Shown: piece by piece, positions 35,885 through 42,931 of the stretch
Position numbering within the stretch: position 1 is the stretch's first letter
Layout of the letters: every line of letters begins with the position of its first letter
Source: Alteripontixanthobacter maritimus
Lineage (GTDB): Bacteria; Pseudomonadota; Alphaproteobacteria; Sphingomonadales; Sphingomonadaceae
DNA: 64,000 bases
NCBI RefSeq assembly: GCF_003340475.1
Contig: NZ_QBKA01000002.1
Location: 1,497,501 to 1,561,500, forward strand
Reading direction: 5' to 3'
Notes under the pieces: model-generated
The model's database searches: none
What the model was told of the DNA's origin: nothing
Seen by the model: the letters and a program-made list of their open reading frames with translations, nothing else
Position numbers and translations under genes: made by a program

Positions 35885-36601
35885 CTATTGTTTCACTATG
35901 GTTTGCACGCCCGCTCCGCCCAGCACGCGGGCCAGATTGCCCTCGTCCCGGATGGAGAAGACCACGATGGGGATATCGTTATCGCGGCACAGCGCAACGG
36001 CGGAGGCATCCATCACTTTAAGATTATCCGCCAGCACGCGGTCGTAAGTCACCGTATCGAAACGCTTTGCATCCGCGTTCGTCTTGGGGTCGCTGTCATA
36101 CACGCCATCAACGCTGGTGCCTTTCAGCAGCGCATCGCATTTCATCTCCGCCGCGCGCAGGGCCGCCCCGCTATCGGTGGTGAAATAGGGCGCACCGACA
36201 CCGGCGGCGAAGATCACCACGCGGCCCTTCTCCAGATGCCGTTCGGCGCGCCGGCGGATGACGGGTTCGCACACCTTGTCCATCTCGATCGCGGATTGCA
36301 CGCGGGTGGGTACGCCGATCTGTTCCAGCGCGCTTTGCATGGCGAGCGCGTTCATCACCGTGGCGAGCATGCCCATGTAATCCGCCTGCGCCCGGTCCAT
36401 CCCCTGCGCCGCGCCGGCCATCCCGCGAAAAATATTGCCACCGCCGATGACGAGGCAGATTTCCAGCCCCGTTTCCTTGGCCGCCTTCACTTCCTTCGCC
36501 ATTTCCGCCACGAAGCCGGGATCGATGCCATAATCCTGCCCCCCCATCAGCACCTCGCCCGACAGTTTCAGCAGGATGCGTTTATACTGGGGGGCTGGCA
36601 T
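35885..36601 (-). CDS. pyrH: Uridylate kinase
   Basis: Phosphorylates UMP to UDP in pyrimidine nucleotide synthesis; a hexameric amino-acid-kinase-fold enzyme regulated by GTP and UTP. It has 238 residues with [14 protein letters not shown] at the N terminus, [10 protein letters not shown] (phosphate loop), [19 protein letters not shown], and the base-binding region DGVYDSDP. In most relatives it follows tsf directly; here a hypothetical gene and a REPIN-like repeat lie between them. Confidence 0.97.
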   Translation of the reverse strand: MPAPQYKRILLKLSGEVLMGGQDYGIDPGFVAEMAKEVKAAKETGLEICLVIGGGNIFRGMAGAAQGMDRAQADYMGMLATVMNALAMQSALEQIGVPTRVQSAIEMDKVCEPVIRRRAERHLEKGRVVIFAAGVGAPYFTTDSGAALRAAEMKCDALLKGTSVDGVYDSDPKTNADAKRFDTVTYDRVLADNLKVMDASAVALCRDNDIPIVVFSIRDEGNLARVLGGAGVQTIVKQ

Positions 36602-36786
36602 GGAGATGTTCGGTCCGGATAATGTGCAGGTTGCGCCAAGCCTTAGCCACCCTACCCCCGCGGCGCAAAGGGAAAGCCTGTGTTGATGGGTTTCCGGGAT
36701 GGTGGCTGTTTATGGGCAGACCTCACATCAACGTGAACGGTGAGGTTTGCAGTGGGGAGCGGACGTTCGGCCATCGCCGTATTGCG

Positions 36787-37356
36787 CTATTCTGCGACCC
36801 TCTCGTTTCCGATGAAGCCGAAGTTCACTCGATCTTTTGTGGCCGCATAGGCTACCACCGAGAGGAGGTTCGCATATCGCTCGGCAAAGTCCGGATAATT
36901 GTGTGAAGCGCTAGGCGGGTCGAGAAGGATACCATCGCCCGAAACACGGAGCGCCGATCCCGGCTTCATGCCAGCATGCACCTCTAGCGCCTCCGCATAT
37001 TCTTCTAGGGAACCATAGTCCTCGCGGACTGGAAAGCCTTCCCACAATCCAGCCTCCTTCAATCTACCCTCATACATCACCATCATGTCAGGTCGGGCCA
37101 GCTCCGCAGCGAAGTCCATGTAGGCAGCAAACATCTCACCGTCTTCAAACGTGACAATCTCGTTGCCAGCGGCCCCTCTGATGCAATCGAAATTATCTGA
37201 GGTCGCTCCAGCACTTGGCTCGATGGATATCTCGATGCTCTGGAGGTAGTCTTCGTATTTGACGGTGAACCCGCCAGGATTAAGGCCACAGTCGAGCAAT
37301 CGCTGCTCGATGACTTGTTCTTGCGTCGGTAAAGGTTCGGGAGGAACGTCAATCAT
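36787..37356 (-). CDS. Hypothetical acidic protein inserted between tsf and pyrH
   Basis: A 189-residue soluble acidic protein with no signal peptide, membrane segment or domain I recognise. It opens with Pro-rich MIDVPPEPLPTQEQ and has a single Cys pair (LLDCGLNPGG and NFDCIRG), then acidic helical stretches such as SLEEYAEALEVHAGM. Base composition is visibly less GC-rich than its neighbours. It has the same direction as tsf and pyrH, but tsf is followed by its own terminator, so this gene needs another promoter. The ribosome site is poor: GCAGGG touches the ATG. Frame length and composition favour a real gene; it looks acquired. Confidence 0.7.
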   Translation of the reverse strand: MIDVPPEPLPTQEQVIEQRLLDCGLNPGGFTVKYEDYLQSIEISIEPSAGATSDNFDCIRGAAGNEIVTFEDGEMFAAYMDFAAELARPDMMVMYEGRLKEAGLWEGFPVREDYGSLEEYAEALEVHAGMKPGSALRVSGDGILLDPPSASHNYPDFAERYANLLSVVAYAATKDRVNFGFIGNERVAE

Positions 37357-37429
37357 CCCTGCATCTTAGCGCCAAGCTGAAGGTCCGCAATGGGGTCGTT
37401 AGCGGAAAGTCCGCTTCGGGCTAAACGAC

Positions 37430-37464
37430 GAACAAAGCCGCCGCAGCGGTTATGCTGCGGCGGC
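37430..37464 (-). terminator. Rho-independent terminator downstream of tsf
   Basis: Perfect 11-bp stem GCCGCCGCAGC/GCTGCGGCGGC (arms 37437-37447 and 37454-37464) with a six-base loop, followed on the minus strand by TTTGTTCG. It ends the rpsB-tsf transcript after the REPIN-like repeat. Confidence 0.8.
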
Positions 37465-37482
37465 CTTATGTTCTGACCCCTG

Positions 37483-37559
37483 GTCATCCCCGCGGAGGCG
37501 GGGACCCAGGTTGGCGGTTCGGATTAGCCGCTCCGGGTTCCCGCTTTCGCGGGAATGAC
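37483..37559. repeat. REPIN-like palindromic repeat
   Basis: Two inverted 25-base arms (37483-37507 and 37535-37559), matching at 21 of 25 positions, around a 27-base spacer. Each arm is itself a small palindrome: CCCCGCGGAGGCGGGG in the left and CCCGCTTTCGCGGG in the right. This two-REP inverted layout is that of REPIN elements, which are mobilised by RAYT transposases; no such gene is in the window. It lies in the 3' region of tsf, ahead of its terminator. Confidence 0.75.
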
Positions 37560-37584
37560 GATAGAGTTGTAACGCTGACTTGCT

Positions 37585-38511
37585 TCAACCCTGAACGGCG
37601 GCCGCAACTTCCGCTGCGAAGTCGCTTTCTTCCTTCTCGATGCCTTCGCCCAATTGGAAGCGGACGTAGTCCTTCAGGACGATGTCCTTACCGGCTTCCT
37701 TGCCGGCATTGGCGACGACCTGAGCAATCGGCGTCTTGTTGTCCATCACGAACACCTGGCTCAAAAGCGCGTTTTCCTTGGCGAATTTCGCCACCGCGCC
37801 GTCGACCATCTTTTCCTGCACCGCTTCGGGCTTGCCGCTTTCGGCAGCCTTTTCGCGGGCGATAGCGCGTTCGCGTTCGATCACTTCGGAGTCCAGACCG
37901 TCGGCATCCAGCGCCTGTGGGAAAGCGGCGGCAATGTGCATGGCAAGCTGCTTGCCCAGCGTTTCCAGCGTGGCTTTGTCGGCTTCGCTTTCCAGTGCGA
38001 CCAGCACACCGATCTTGCCGAGATCCGGTGCGACGGCGTTGTGCATATAAGGTACGACCACACCGTTGGTGACGGAGACGGTCTTCATGCGGCGCAGCTG
38101 CTGGTTCTCGCCGATGGTGGCGATGTTATCGGTCAGCTTGTCGCCCACAGTGCCGCCAGCGGGGTAGTTGGCGGCTTTCAGCGCTTCGACATCGTCCGCG
38201 TCCAGCTTGGCCGCAACGGCGGTCGCGTGGCGTACGAAATCCTGGAACTGATCGTTCTTGGCCACGAAGTCGGTTTCGGAATTCACTTCCAGAGCCGTGC
38301 CGCGATTGCCCTCGACAGCGACGCCCACAAGCCCTTCGGCAGCGGTGCGGCTGGATTTCTTCTGTGCAGTGGCAAGGCCCTTGGCGCGCAATGCGTCGAC
38401 TGCGGCTTCGATATCGCCATCGGCGCTTTCCAATGCCTTCTTGGCGTCCATCATGCCCGCGCCGGTTTTCTCGCGCAGGGTTTTCACGTCGGCGATGGTG
38501 TAATTGGCCAT
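37585..38511 (-). CDS. tsf: Translation elongation factor Ts
   Basis: Nucleotide exchange factor for EF-Tu. It has 308 residues: N-terminal UBA-like domain with [17 protein letters not shown], the EF-Tu contact loop [12 protein letters not shown] at about residue 78, then the core and dimerisation domains. AAGGAAA precedes the ATG, and TATAAT lies some 20 bases upstream of the start in the rpsB-tsf spacer, though I see no good -35 box to go with it. It follows rpsB by 100 bases. Confidence 0.98.
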   Translation of the reverse strand: MANYTIADVKTLREKTGAGMMDAKKALESADGDIEAAVDALRAKGLATAQKKSSRTAAEGLVGVAVEGNRGTALEVNSETDFVAKNDQFQDFVRHATAVAAKLDADDVEALKAANYPAGGTVGDKLTDNIATIGENQQLRRMKTVSVTNGVVVPYMHNAVAPDLGKIGVLVALESEADKATLETLGKQLAMHIAAAFPQALDADGLDSEVIERERAIAREKAAESGKPEAVQEKMVDGAVAKFAKENALLSQVFVMDNKTPIAQVVANAGKEAGKDIVLKDYVRFQLGEGIEKEESDFAAEVAAAVQG

Positions 38512-38544
38512 CTTTGAATTTCCTTTTGATTATAACGAAATGCG

Positions 38545-38571
38545 GCGCCGGGCCGCATATGGGCCCGGCGC
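38545..38571 (-). terminator. Stem-loop between rpsB and tsf (attenuator-like)
   Basis: Perfect 10-bp stem GCGCCGGGCC/GGCCCGGCGC (arms 38545-38554 and 38562-38571) with loop GCATATG, 40 bases after the rpsB stop. The T tract that follows is weak (ATTTCGTTATAAT), so partial termination or a processing stem is more likely than a full stop. E. coli also carries a terminator-like structure in its rpsB-tsf spacer. Confidence 0.55.
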
Positions 38572-38611
38572 GCACCGAATTTAAGAGGTGCCGGGAACCG
38601 GCGCCGCCGGC

Positions 38612-39367
38612 TTACGCGGTGGCGGCCGCTTCCTGCGGTGGCTGTTCCATCGCGCCGACATCCTGGCCGCCATCGCCGGCGCCCTCGCCCTTGCCGCTGC
38701 GGGCGGCCTGGGCCACCGCATCGCAATACAGGCGCACGGCGCGTGCAGCGTCGTCATTGCCGGGGATCGGGAAGGCGATGCCGCTGGGATCGACATTGGT
38801 GTCGAGCACGGCGACCACGGGAATGCCGAGGACGTTGGCTTCCTTGATGGCGAGGTCTTCCTTGTTCGCGTCAATCACGAACATGACTTCGGGAATGCCG
38901 CCCATATCGCGGATACCGCCAAGCGACAGTTCCAGCTTGTCACGCTCGCGCGTCAGCTGCAGCGTTTCTTTCTTAGTGAGGCCCATCATGTCGCCCGACA
39001 GCTGCTCGTCCAGCGTTTTGAGACGCTTGATCGAACCACTGATCGTCTTCCAGTTGGTGAGCATTCCGCCCAGCCAACGATGGTTGACGAAGTGCTGCCC
39101 ACTGGCGCGCGCGGCTTCGGCAATCGGTTCCTGCGCCTGGCGCTTCGTGCCGACGAACAGGACTTTGCCACCTGAACGCACAGTGCTGGCGATGAAGTCC
39201 AGCGCGCTGGCGAACATCGGCACGGTCTGCGAGAGGTCGAGAATGTGGACACCGTTACGCGCGCCGAAAATGTACGGCTTCATGCGCGGGTTCCAGCGGT
39301 GGGTCTGGTGGCCGAAGTGTACTCCGGCTTCGATAAGCTGCTGCATCGAGACGGTAGGTGCCGCCAT
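38612..39367 (-). CDS. rpsB: 30S ribosomal protein S2
   Basis: Small-subunit protein of 251 residues. Conserved segments: [20 protein letters not shown] near the N terminus, [27 protein letters not shown], and [13 protein letters not shown]. The last 35 residues are a Gly/Gln/Ala-rich tail. ATG 39367 ([10 protein letters not shown]) is preceded by GGAAAGGAAA; an upstream in-frame start 29 codons earlier is not supported. First gene of the rpsB-tsf transcript. Confidence 0.98.
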   Translation of the reverse strand: MAAPTVSMQQLIEAGVHFGHQTHRWNPRMKPYIFGARNGVHILDLSQTVPMFASALDFIASTVRSGGKVLFVGTKRQAQEPIAEAARASGQHFVNHRWLGGMLTNWKTISGSIKRLKTLDEQLSGDMMGLTKKETLQLTRERDKLELSLGGIRDMGGIPEVMFVIDANKEDLAIKEANVLGIPVVAVLDTNVDPSGIAFPIPGNDDAARAVRLYCDAVAQAARSGKGEGAGDGGQDVGAMEQPPQEAAATA

Positions 39368-39529
39368 AGATATTTCCTTTCCGGTTGTTCCTCTGGACGG
39401 CGAGTGACCCTTGTGGCGGAGATCCCGCCGGGCACCGGTATGTATGCCGTCCATGTGAATTTTCGCTACCTTGCCAAGCCCGGATGGGCCTGATTCGACG
39501 GCGAAGCGCGGTCCTTAGCGGGAGTTCTA

Positions 39530-39558
39530 CCTATAATCCACCCTCAACTGGTCGCCAA
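39530..39558 (-). promoter_or_regulatory. Putative sigma-70 promoter of rpsB
   Basis: On the minus strand TTGGCG (39553-39558) and TATAGG (39530-39535) are separated by exactly 17 bases, about 160 bases before the rpsB ATG. Each hexamer matches the consensus at four of six positions. Spacing is ideal; the match alone is modest. Confidence 0.45.
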
Positions 39559-39648
39559 AAAAGCGCAGCTCGTGGCAAACGGGGCTTGACCGGTGAGAAC
39601 AAATAGGGAACAGCAAGTTTCAGACGGAACCAGTGTTTCGAATGCCAG

Positions 39649-39668
39649 TTATCCACCTGTTATCCACA
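39649..39668 (+). promoter_or_regulatory. Tandem DnaA-box-like sites
   Basis: TTATCCACA (39660-39668) is a full match to the DnaA box consensus, and TTATCCACC (39649-39657), 11 bases earlier and so on the same helix face, differs at the last base. They sit just upstream of the small membrane protein gene at 39709, in the 341-base gap with the rpsB promoter. Possible DnaA-controlled promoter; not an origin, since there are only two boxes and no AT-rich unwinding region. Confidence 0.5.
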
Positions 39669-39708
39669 CCCTGTCAACAGTGGTGGATGGCCAACAAGGA
39701 TTTTACCG

Positions 39709-39981
39709 ATGGTCGTATTCACCTTTTTTGCAGTGTCGCTGGTCGCACTTGTCAGCGTCGCCATTATTGCCGACGCCACGATCAAGGCGCGTGCGCTGCA
39801 TGGTTCCCTTGCACGCAAGCTGGCACTGGCGCCGTCACATCCGGCAATCAGGCTCGATATTTTCGAATGTGTCGCAGACGAACCGATGCCGGTTCTTCGT
39901 CAGGTTACGGCAAAGTCGCAGCGCGCCTGCTATCGTCCGGGTCATGCGCCGCGTCAGCCTGTTGACGTCGTCGCTGCCTGA
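39709..39981 (+). CDS. Small membrane-anchored protein (hypothetical)
   Basis: 90 residues with one N-terminal membrane helix (VVFTFFAVSLVALVSVAII), then a basic region (KARALHGSLARKLALA) and a C-terminal part without clear features. AAGGA lies 9 bases before the ATG, a good ribosome site. Its 3' end overlaps the 3' end of pssA, on the other strand, by 77 bases. I do not recognise a family. The upstream DnaA-box-like pair is the only regulatory hint. Confidence 0.65.
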   Translation: MVVFTFFAVSLVALVSVAIIADATIKARALHGSLARKLALAPSHPAIRLDIFECVADEPMPVLRQVTAKSQRACYRPGHAPRQPVDVVAA

Positions 39982-40771
39982 CCCGGCCATACCGGATGAT
40001 ACCCAGCGGCATCAGCGCAAGATAGACCAGGCAGATTGCCGTCAGCGCCCACCACGGTTCCAGCAACAGGCCGGCAAACAGAACGCCGACCGCGCCAATT
40101 ACGCCCAGCCGGACGTTGCGCCGCGGCCTTAACGAAGCCCAAGTCAAGGTGGCGACATTCGACACCATCAGCACCGCGATGACCGCCAGCCAGATTCCGA
40201 CGGCAATCGGATTGCGCAGCCATTCCTGCCCTGTCTCCATCCAGATGTAGAACGGCAGAAAAGCGAGGCCCGCCGCAACTGGAGCGGGCACTCCGGTCAG
40301 GAAGCCTGCCGATTTGTGCGGCTGTTCATCGGCATCGATCTGGGCGTTGAAACGGGCGAGCCGCAAAGCGCAACAAATGGCGAAAGCAAGGCTGGCAAAC
40401 CAGCCGATGCGCGGCAATTCCTGCAGCGACCAGAGGTACAGGATAAGCGCCGGCGCCATTCCGAAAGACAGCGAATCCGCCAGACTGTCCATTTCCGCCC
40501 CGAAGCGCGACTGCGCTTTCAGAAGCCGGGCCACCCGCCCATCGATACCGTCCAGCAACCCGGCCAGGATCACGGCGATGATGGCCGGGCCCCAATCCTC
40601 CGTAATGGCAAATCGGATGCCCGTCAGACCGGAGCACAATGCAGCGGCGGTGATAGCGTTCGGCAGCACCGCCCGCAGGGATAGTCCGCGCGAGGATTGC
40701 GCGCCATCCTGCAATACGGCAACTTCGTCCTCGGCGGCTTTGGGTCCTACCCGGGGTCGGTCCACAGTCAT
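39905..40771 (-). CDS. pssA: CDP-diacylglycerol--serine O-phosphatidyltransferase
   Basis: Makes phosphatidylserine in the inner membrane, the precursor that Psd turns into phosphatidylethanolamine. It has 288 residues with about eight helices. The CDP-alcohol motif is complete in DGIDGRVAR followed by GAEMDSLADSLSFG. ATG 40771 has GAGGA 8 bases upstream; an open frame 13 codons further overlaps psd. Psd lies immediately upstream, so the two consecutive steps are co-transcribed. The C-terminal tail (after about 260) is Arg/Gln-rich. Confidence 0.96.
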   Translation of the reverse strand: MTVDRPRVGPKAAEDEVAVLQDGAQSSRGLSLRAVLPNAITAAALCSGLTGIRFAITEDWGPAIIAVILAGLLDGIDGRVARLLKAQSRFGAEMDSLADSLSFGMAPALILYLWSLQELPRIGWFASLAFAICCALRLARFNAQIDADEQPHKSAGFLTGVPAPVAAGLAFLPFYIWMETGQEWLRNPIAVGIWLAVIAVLMVSNVATLTWASLRPRRNVRLGVIGAVGVLFAGLLLEPWWALTAICLVYLALMPLGIIRYGRVRQRRRQQADAAHDPDDSRRAATLP

Positions 40772-40799
40772 GCGCAATTCCTCAGAACGATTTCGATAC

Positions 40800-41537
40800 T
40801 CACAGCGCAATACCTTCGATCAAACGGCTTTGCCCGATATGCGCAAGAACCGTTTCCCCGGCCACGGTTTTCTGCCCCATCAGCACTGCGGGTTGTGTAC
40901 CTGCAGGCAGATATACATCCACCCTGCTGCCGAACCGGATCAGACCGATGCGCTGTCCCGCGGCGAGAATATCGCCATTTTTCACGAACGGCACAATCCG
41001 GCGCGCTATCAGGCCGGCAATCTGGGTGAGCGCCACGACTGTGCCGTCGCCCCGCTCGATAATCATGTGCTGGCGCTCGTTCCGCTCGCTCGCCTTGTCG
41101 AGATCGGCATTGGCAAACTCACCCGGCATGTAGATCATGTCACGTAGCGAACCGGCGATTGGCGCGCGATTGATGTGGACGTCGAACACGCTCATGAAAA
41201 TCGACACGCGCCACACCGGCCCCGTTGCAAGGCCGGGCACAGCGGCCAATTCCCGGGGCCATTCCACTTCGGCAATCTGCGTGATCCGGCCGTCGGCAGG
41301 GGATAGCAAGAGGTCGCTGCCTTGCGGCACCGCGCGTTCGGGATCGCGGAAAAAGGCGAACACACCCGCCGACAACGCCAGCATCGGCCAGCCGAGTAGC
41401 TCCCAGTCCAGCACCAGCAACACCGCCAGCGAGATGGCGATGGCGATCAGGCCGAACCTGCGGCCCTCGGGGTGAATTGCGGGAAATGACCATCCGCCAT
41501 CGCCGCCGCCCCTGTTATCGAGCATGTTTCCTGCCAT
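40800..41537 (-). CDS. psd: Phosphatidylserine decarboxylase proenzyme (short form)
   Basis: Pyruvoyl-dependent enzyme converting phosphatidylserine to phosphatidylethanolamine. It has 245 residues, the short type that cleaves itself at a Gly-Ser pair near the C terminus; here this is [14 protein letters not shown], about residue 210. Other family landmarks are [10 protein letters not shown] and [10 protein letters not shown] near 65-90, and [14 protein letters not shown] purine-rich AGGGGCGG precedes the ATG. Followed by pssA after 28 bases. Confidence 0.96.
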   Translation of the reverse strand: MAGNMLDNRGGGDGGWSFPAIHPEGRRFGLIAIAISLAVLLVLDWELLGWPMLALSAGVFAFFRDPERAVPQGSDLLLSPADGRITQIAEVEWPRELAAVPGLATGPVWRVSIFMSVFDVHINRAPIAGSLRDMIYMPGEFANADLDKASERNERQHMIIERGDGTVVALTQIAGLIARRIVPFVKNGDILAAGQRIGLIRFGSRVDVYLPAGTQPAVLMGQKTVAGETVLAHIGQSRLIEGIAL

Positions 41538-41621
41538 CAGCCGCCCCTACGCCGCGACGGACCATGTCACAAGAGGTCCGGCCGGACGATTTCGCCGGAA
41601 ACAAAGCGCGCAATAGCGGCG

Positions 41622-42752
41622 TCAGCCCACGCGCTGCACGAATACCGTGCCGGCGGAATAACCCGCGCCGAAGCTGCATATCAGGCCGCGGTCGCCCGGT
41701 TCCAGATCGTCCGAATGGAGATGGAAGGCGATGATCGAACCCGCGCTGGATGTGTTGCCGTAAGTATCCAGCACCGTCGGGCTCTCGTCATCATTGGCCT
41801 CGTGTCCCAGCACCCGCTGGGCAATAAGGCGGTTCATCCCGGCGTTGGCCTGATGCAGCCAGAGCCGGCGCAGGTTTTCAGGATCGAGGCCCAGCCGCTC
41901 GGCTTCGGTCAGGATCATGTCCGCCACCATCGGCACCACTTCCTTGAAGACCTTGCGCCCCTCCTGAACGAATAGCTTGTCCGGATCGCCTTCGGTCTCC
42001 GGCACCGCGCGGTTGAGGAAGCCGAAATTGTTGCGGATGTTGTTGGAGAATACCGTCTTCAGCCTGGTGCCGAGGATGTCCCAATGATCGGCCGGGGCGA
42101 GCGCGGCGTCCTCCACCAGCACCGCCGTTGCCACATCGCCGAAAATAAAATGGCTGTCCCGATCGCGCCAGTTGAGGTGGCCGGAGGTAATTTCGGGGCT
42201 GACCACCAGCACGCTACGCGCGTTGCCGGCGCGAATGTAATCCGCCGCTGTCTGAATACCGAAAGTCGCGCTGCTGCACGCCACATTCATGTCGAAACCG
42301 AAGCCGTCGATGCCCAGTTCCTGCTGGATCTCGATTGCCATCGCGGGATAGCCGCGCTCCATATTGGAAGCCGCGCACAGCACCGCATCCACGTCGGCCA
42401 CATCGCGCCCCGCCCGCTCCAGCGCCTGGCGACAGGCGGCCACGCCGATCTCCGCCATCATCGACAGCTCGTCATTCCCGCGCGCGTCCCAGCGCGGGGC
42501 CATGATATCGGGATCTAGCACCGGCTCTTTGGCCAGCACATGCCGTGCCTTGATTCCGCTCGCCTTCTCGATGAACTCGACCGAACTATGTGTCAGCGCC
42601 TCCGTTTCGCCAGCCGCGATGGCGGCGGCATGGGCGGAATTGTGCCGATCCACGAAACGATTGAAACTTTCGACCAGCTCCTCGTTGGAAATGCTGTGTT
42701 CCGGCGTGAACAGTCCGGTGGCGGAGATGACGGGGTTGCGTGTGGGTTCCAT
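41622..42752 (-). CDS. 3-oxoacyl-ACP synthase III-like enzyme
   Basis: Condensing enzyme of the KAS III branch, 376 residues. The triad is Cys159 in NVACSSATFG, a His in LHQANAGMNRL and an Asn in TYGNTSSAGS. It is 50-60 residues longer than housekeeping FabH, with an extra helical part at about 30-60, and belongs to the group that starts special lipids or secondary acyl chains. The start is unsure: neither ATG 42752 nor ATG 42779 has a Shine-Dalgarno sequence. Its neighbours are phospholipid genes, but no plsX or fabH operon partner is present. Enzyme class is secure, substrate unknown. Confidence 0.88.
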   Translation of the reverse strand: MEPTRNPVISATGLFTPEHSISNEELVESFNRFVDRHNSAHAAAIAAGETEALTHSSVEFIEKASGIKARHVLAKEPVLDPDIMAPRWDARGNDELSMMAEIGVAACRQALERAGRDVADVDAVLCAASNMERGYPAMAIEIQQELGIDGFGFDMNVACSSATFGIQTAADYIRAGNARSVLVVSPEITSGHLNWRDRDSHFIFGDVATAVLVEDAALAPADHWDILGTRLKTVFSNNIRNNFGFLNRAVPETEGDPDKLFVQEGRKVFKEVVPMVADMILTEAERLGLDPENLRRLWLHQANAGMNRLIAQRVLGHEANDDESPTVLDTYGNTSSAGSIIAFHLHSDDLEPGDRGLICSFGAGYSAGTVFVQRVG

Positions 42753-42867
42753 AAGGGCGGCAATAATGGCGCGCGTCATGGCCGACAAGGGAGGATAATG
42801 CGGTGCGGGCGCGCCGTTGGGCGGAGCCGCATCACGCCCGCCGGATTATGCACGCCCCCGCGAAGAA

Positions 42868-42912
42868 CCGAAAAGGGGGCCGCCTGCTGCGCGCGGACGG
42901 CCCCCTTTTGTG
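42868..42912 (-). terminator. Rho-independent terminator of the TonB-dependent receptor gene
   Basis: Stem of 12 bp, AAAAGGGGGCCG/CGGCCCCCTTTT (arms 42871-42882 and 42898-42909), with a 15-base loop, 22 bases after the receptor stop. The T run on the minus strand is part of the stem end (CCCCCTTTT). Read on the other strand it is equally T-rich. Confidence 0.8.
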
Positions 42913-42931
42913 TCACATATGGCGGTCTAGT

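Noticed and set aside
36622-36906. Open frame of 94 codons on the plus strand upstream of pyrH
   Set aside because: Overlaps the end of the hypothetical gene, has no ribosome site and no protein-like pattern.
39649-39668. Replication origin
   Set aside because: Only two DnaA boxes, no AT-rich region and no parAB, hemE or dnaA gene near.
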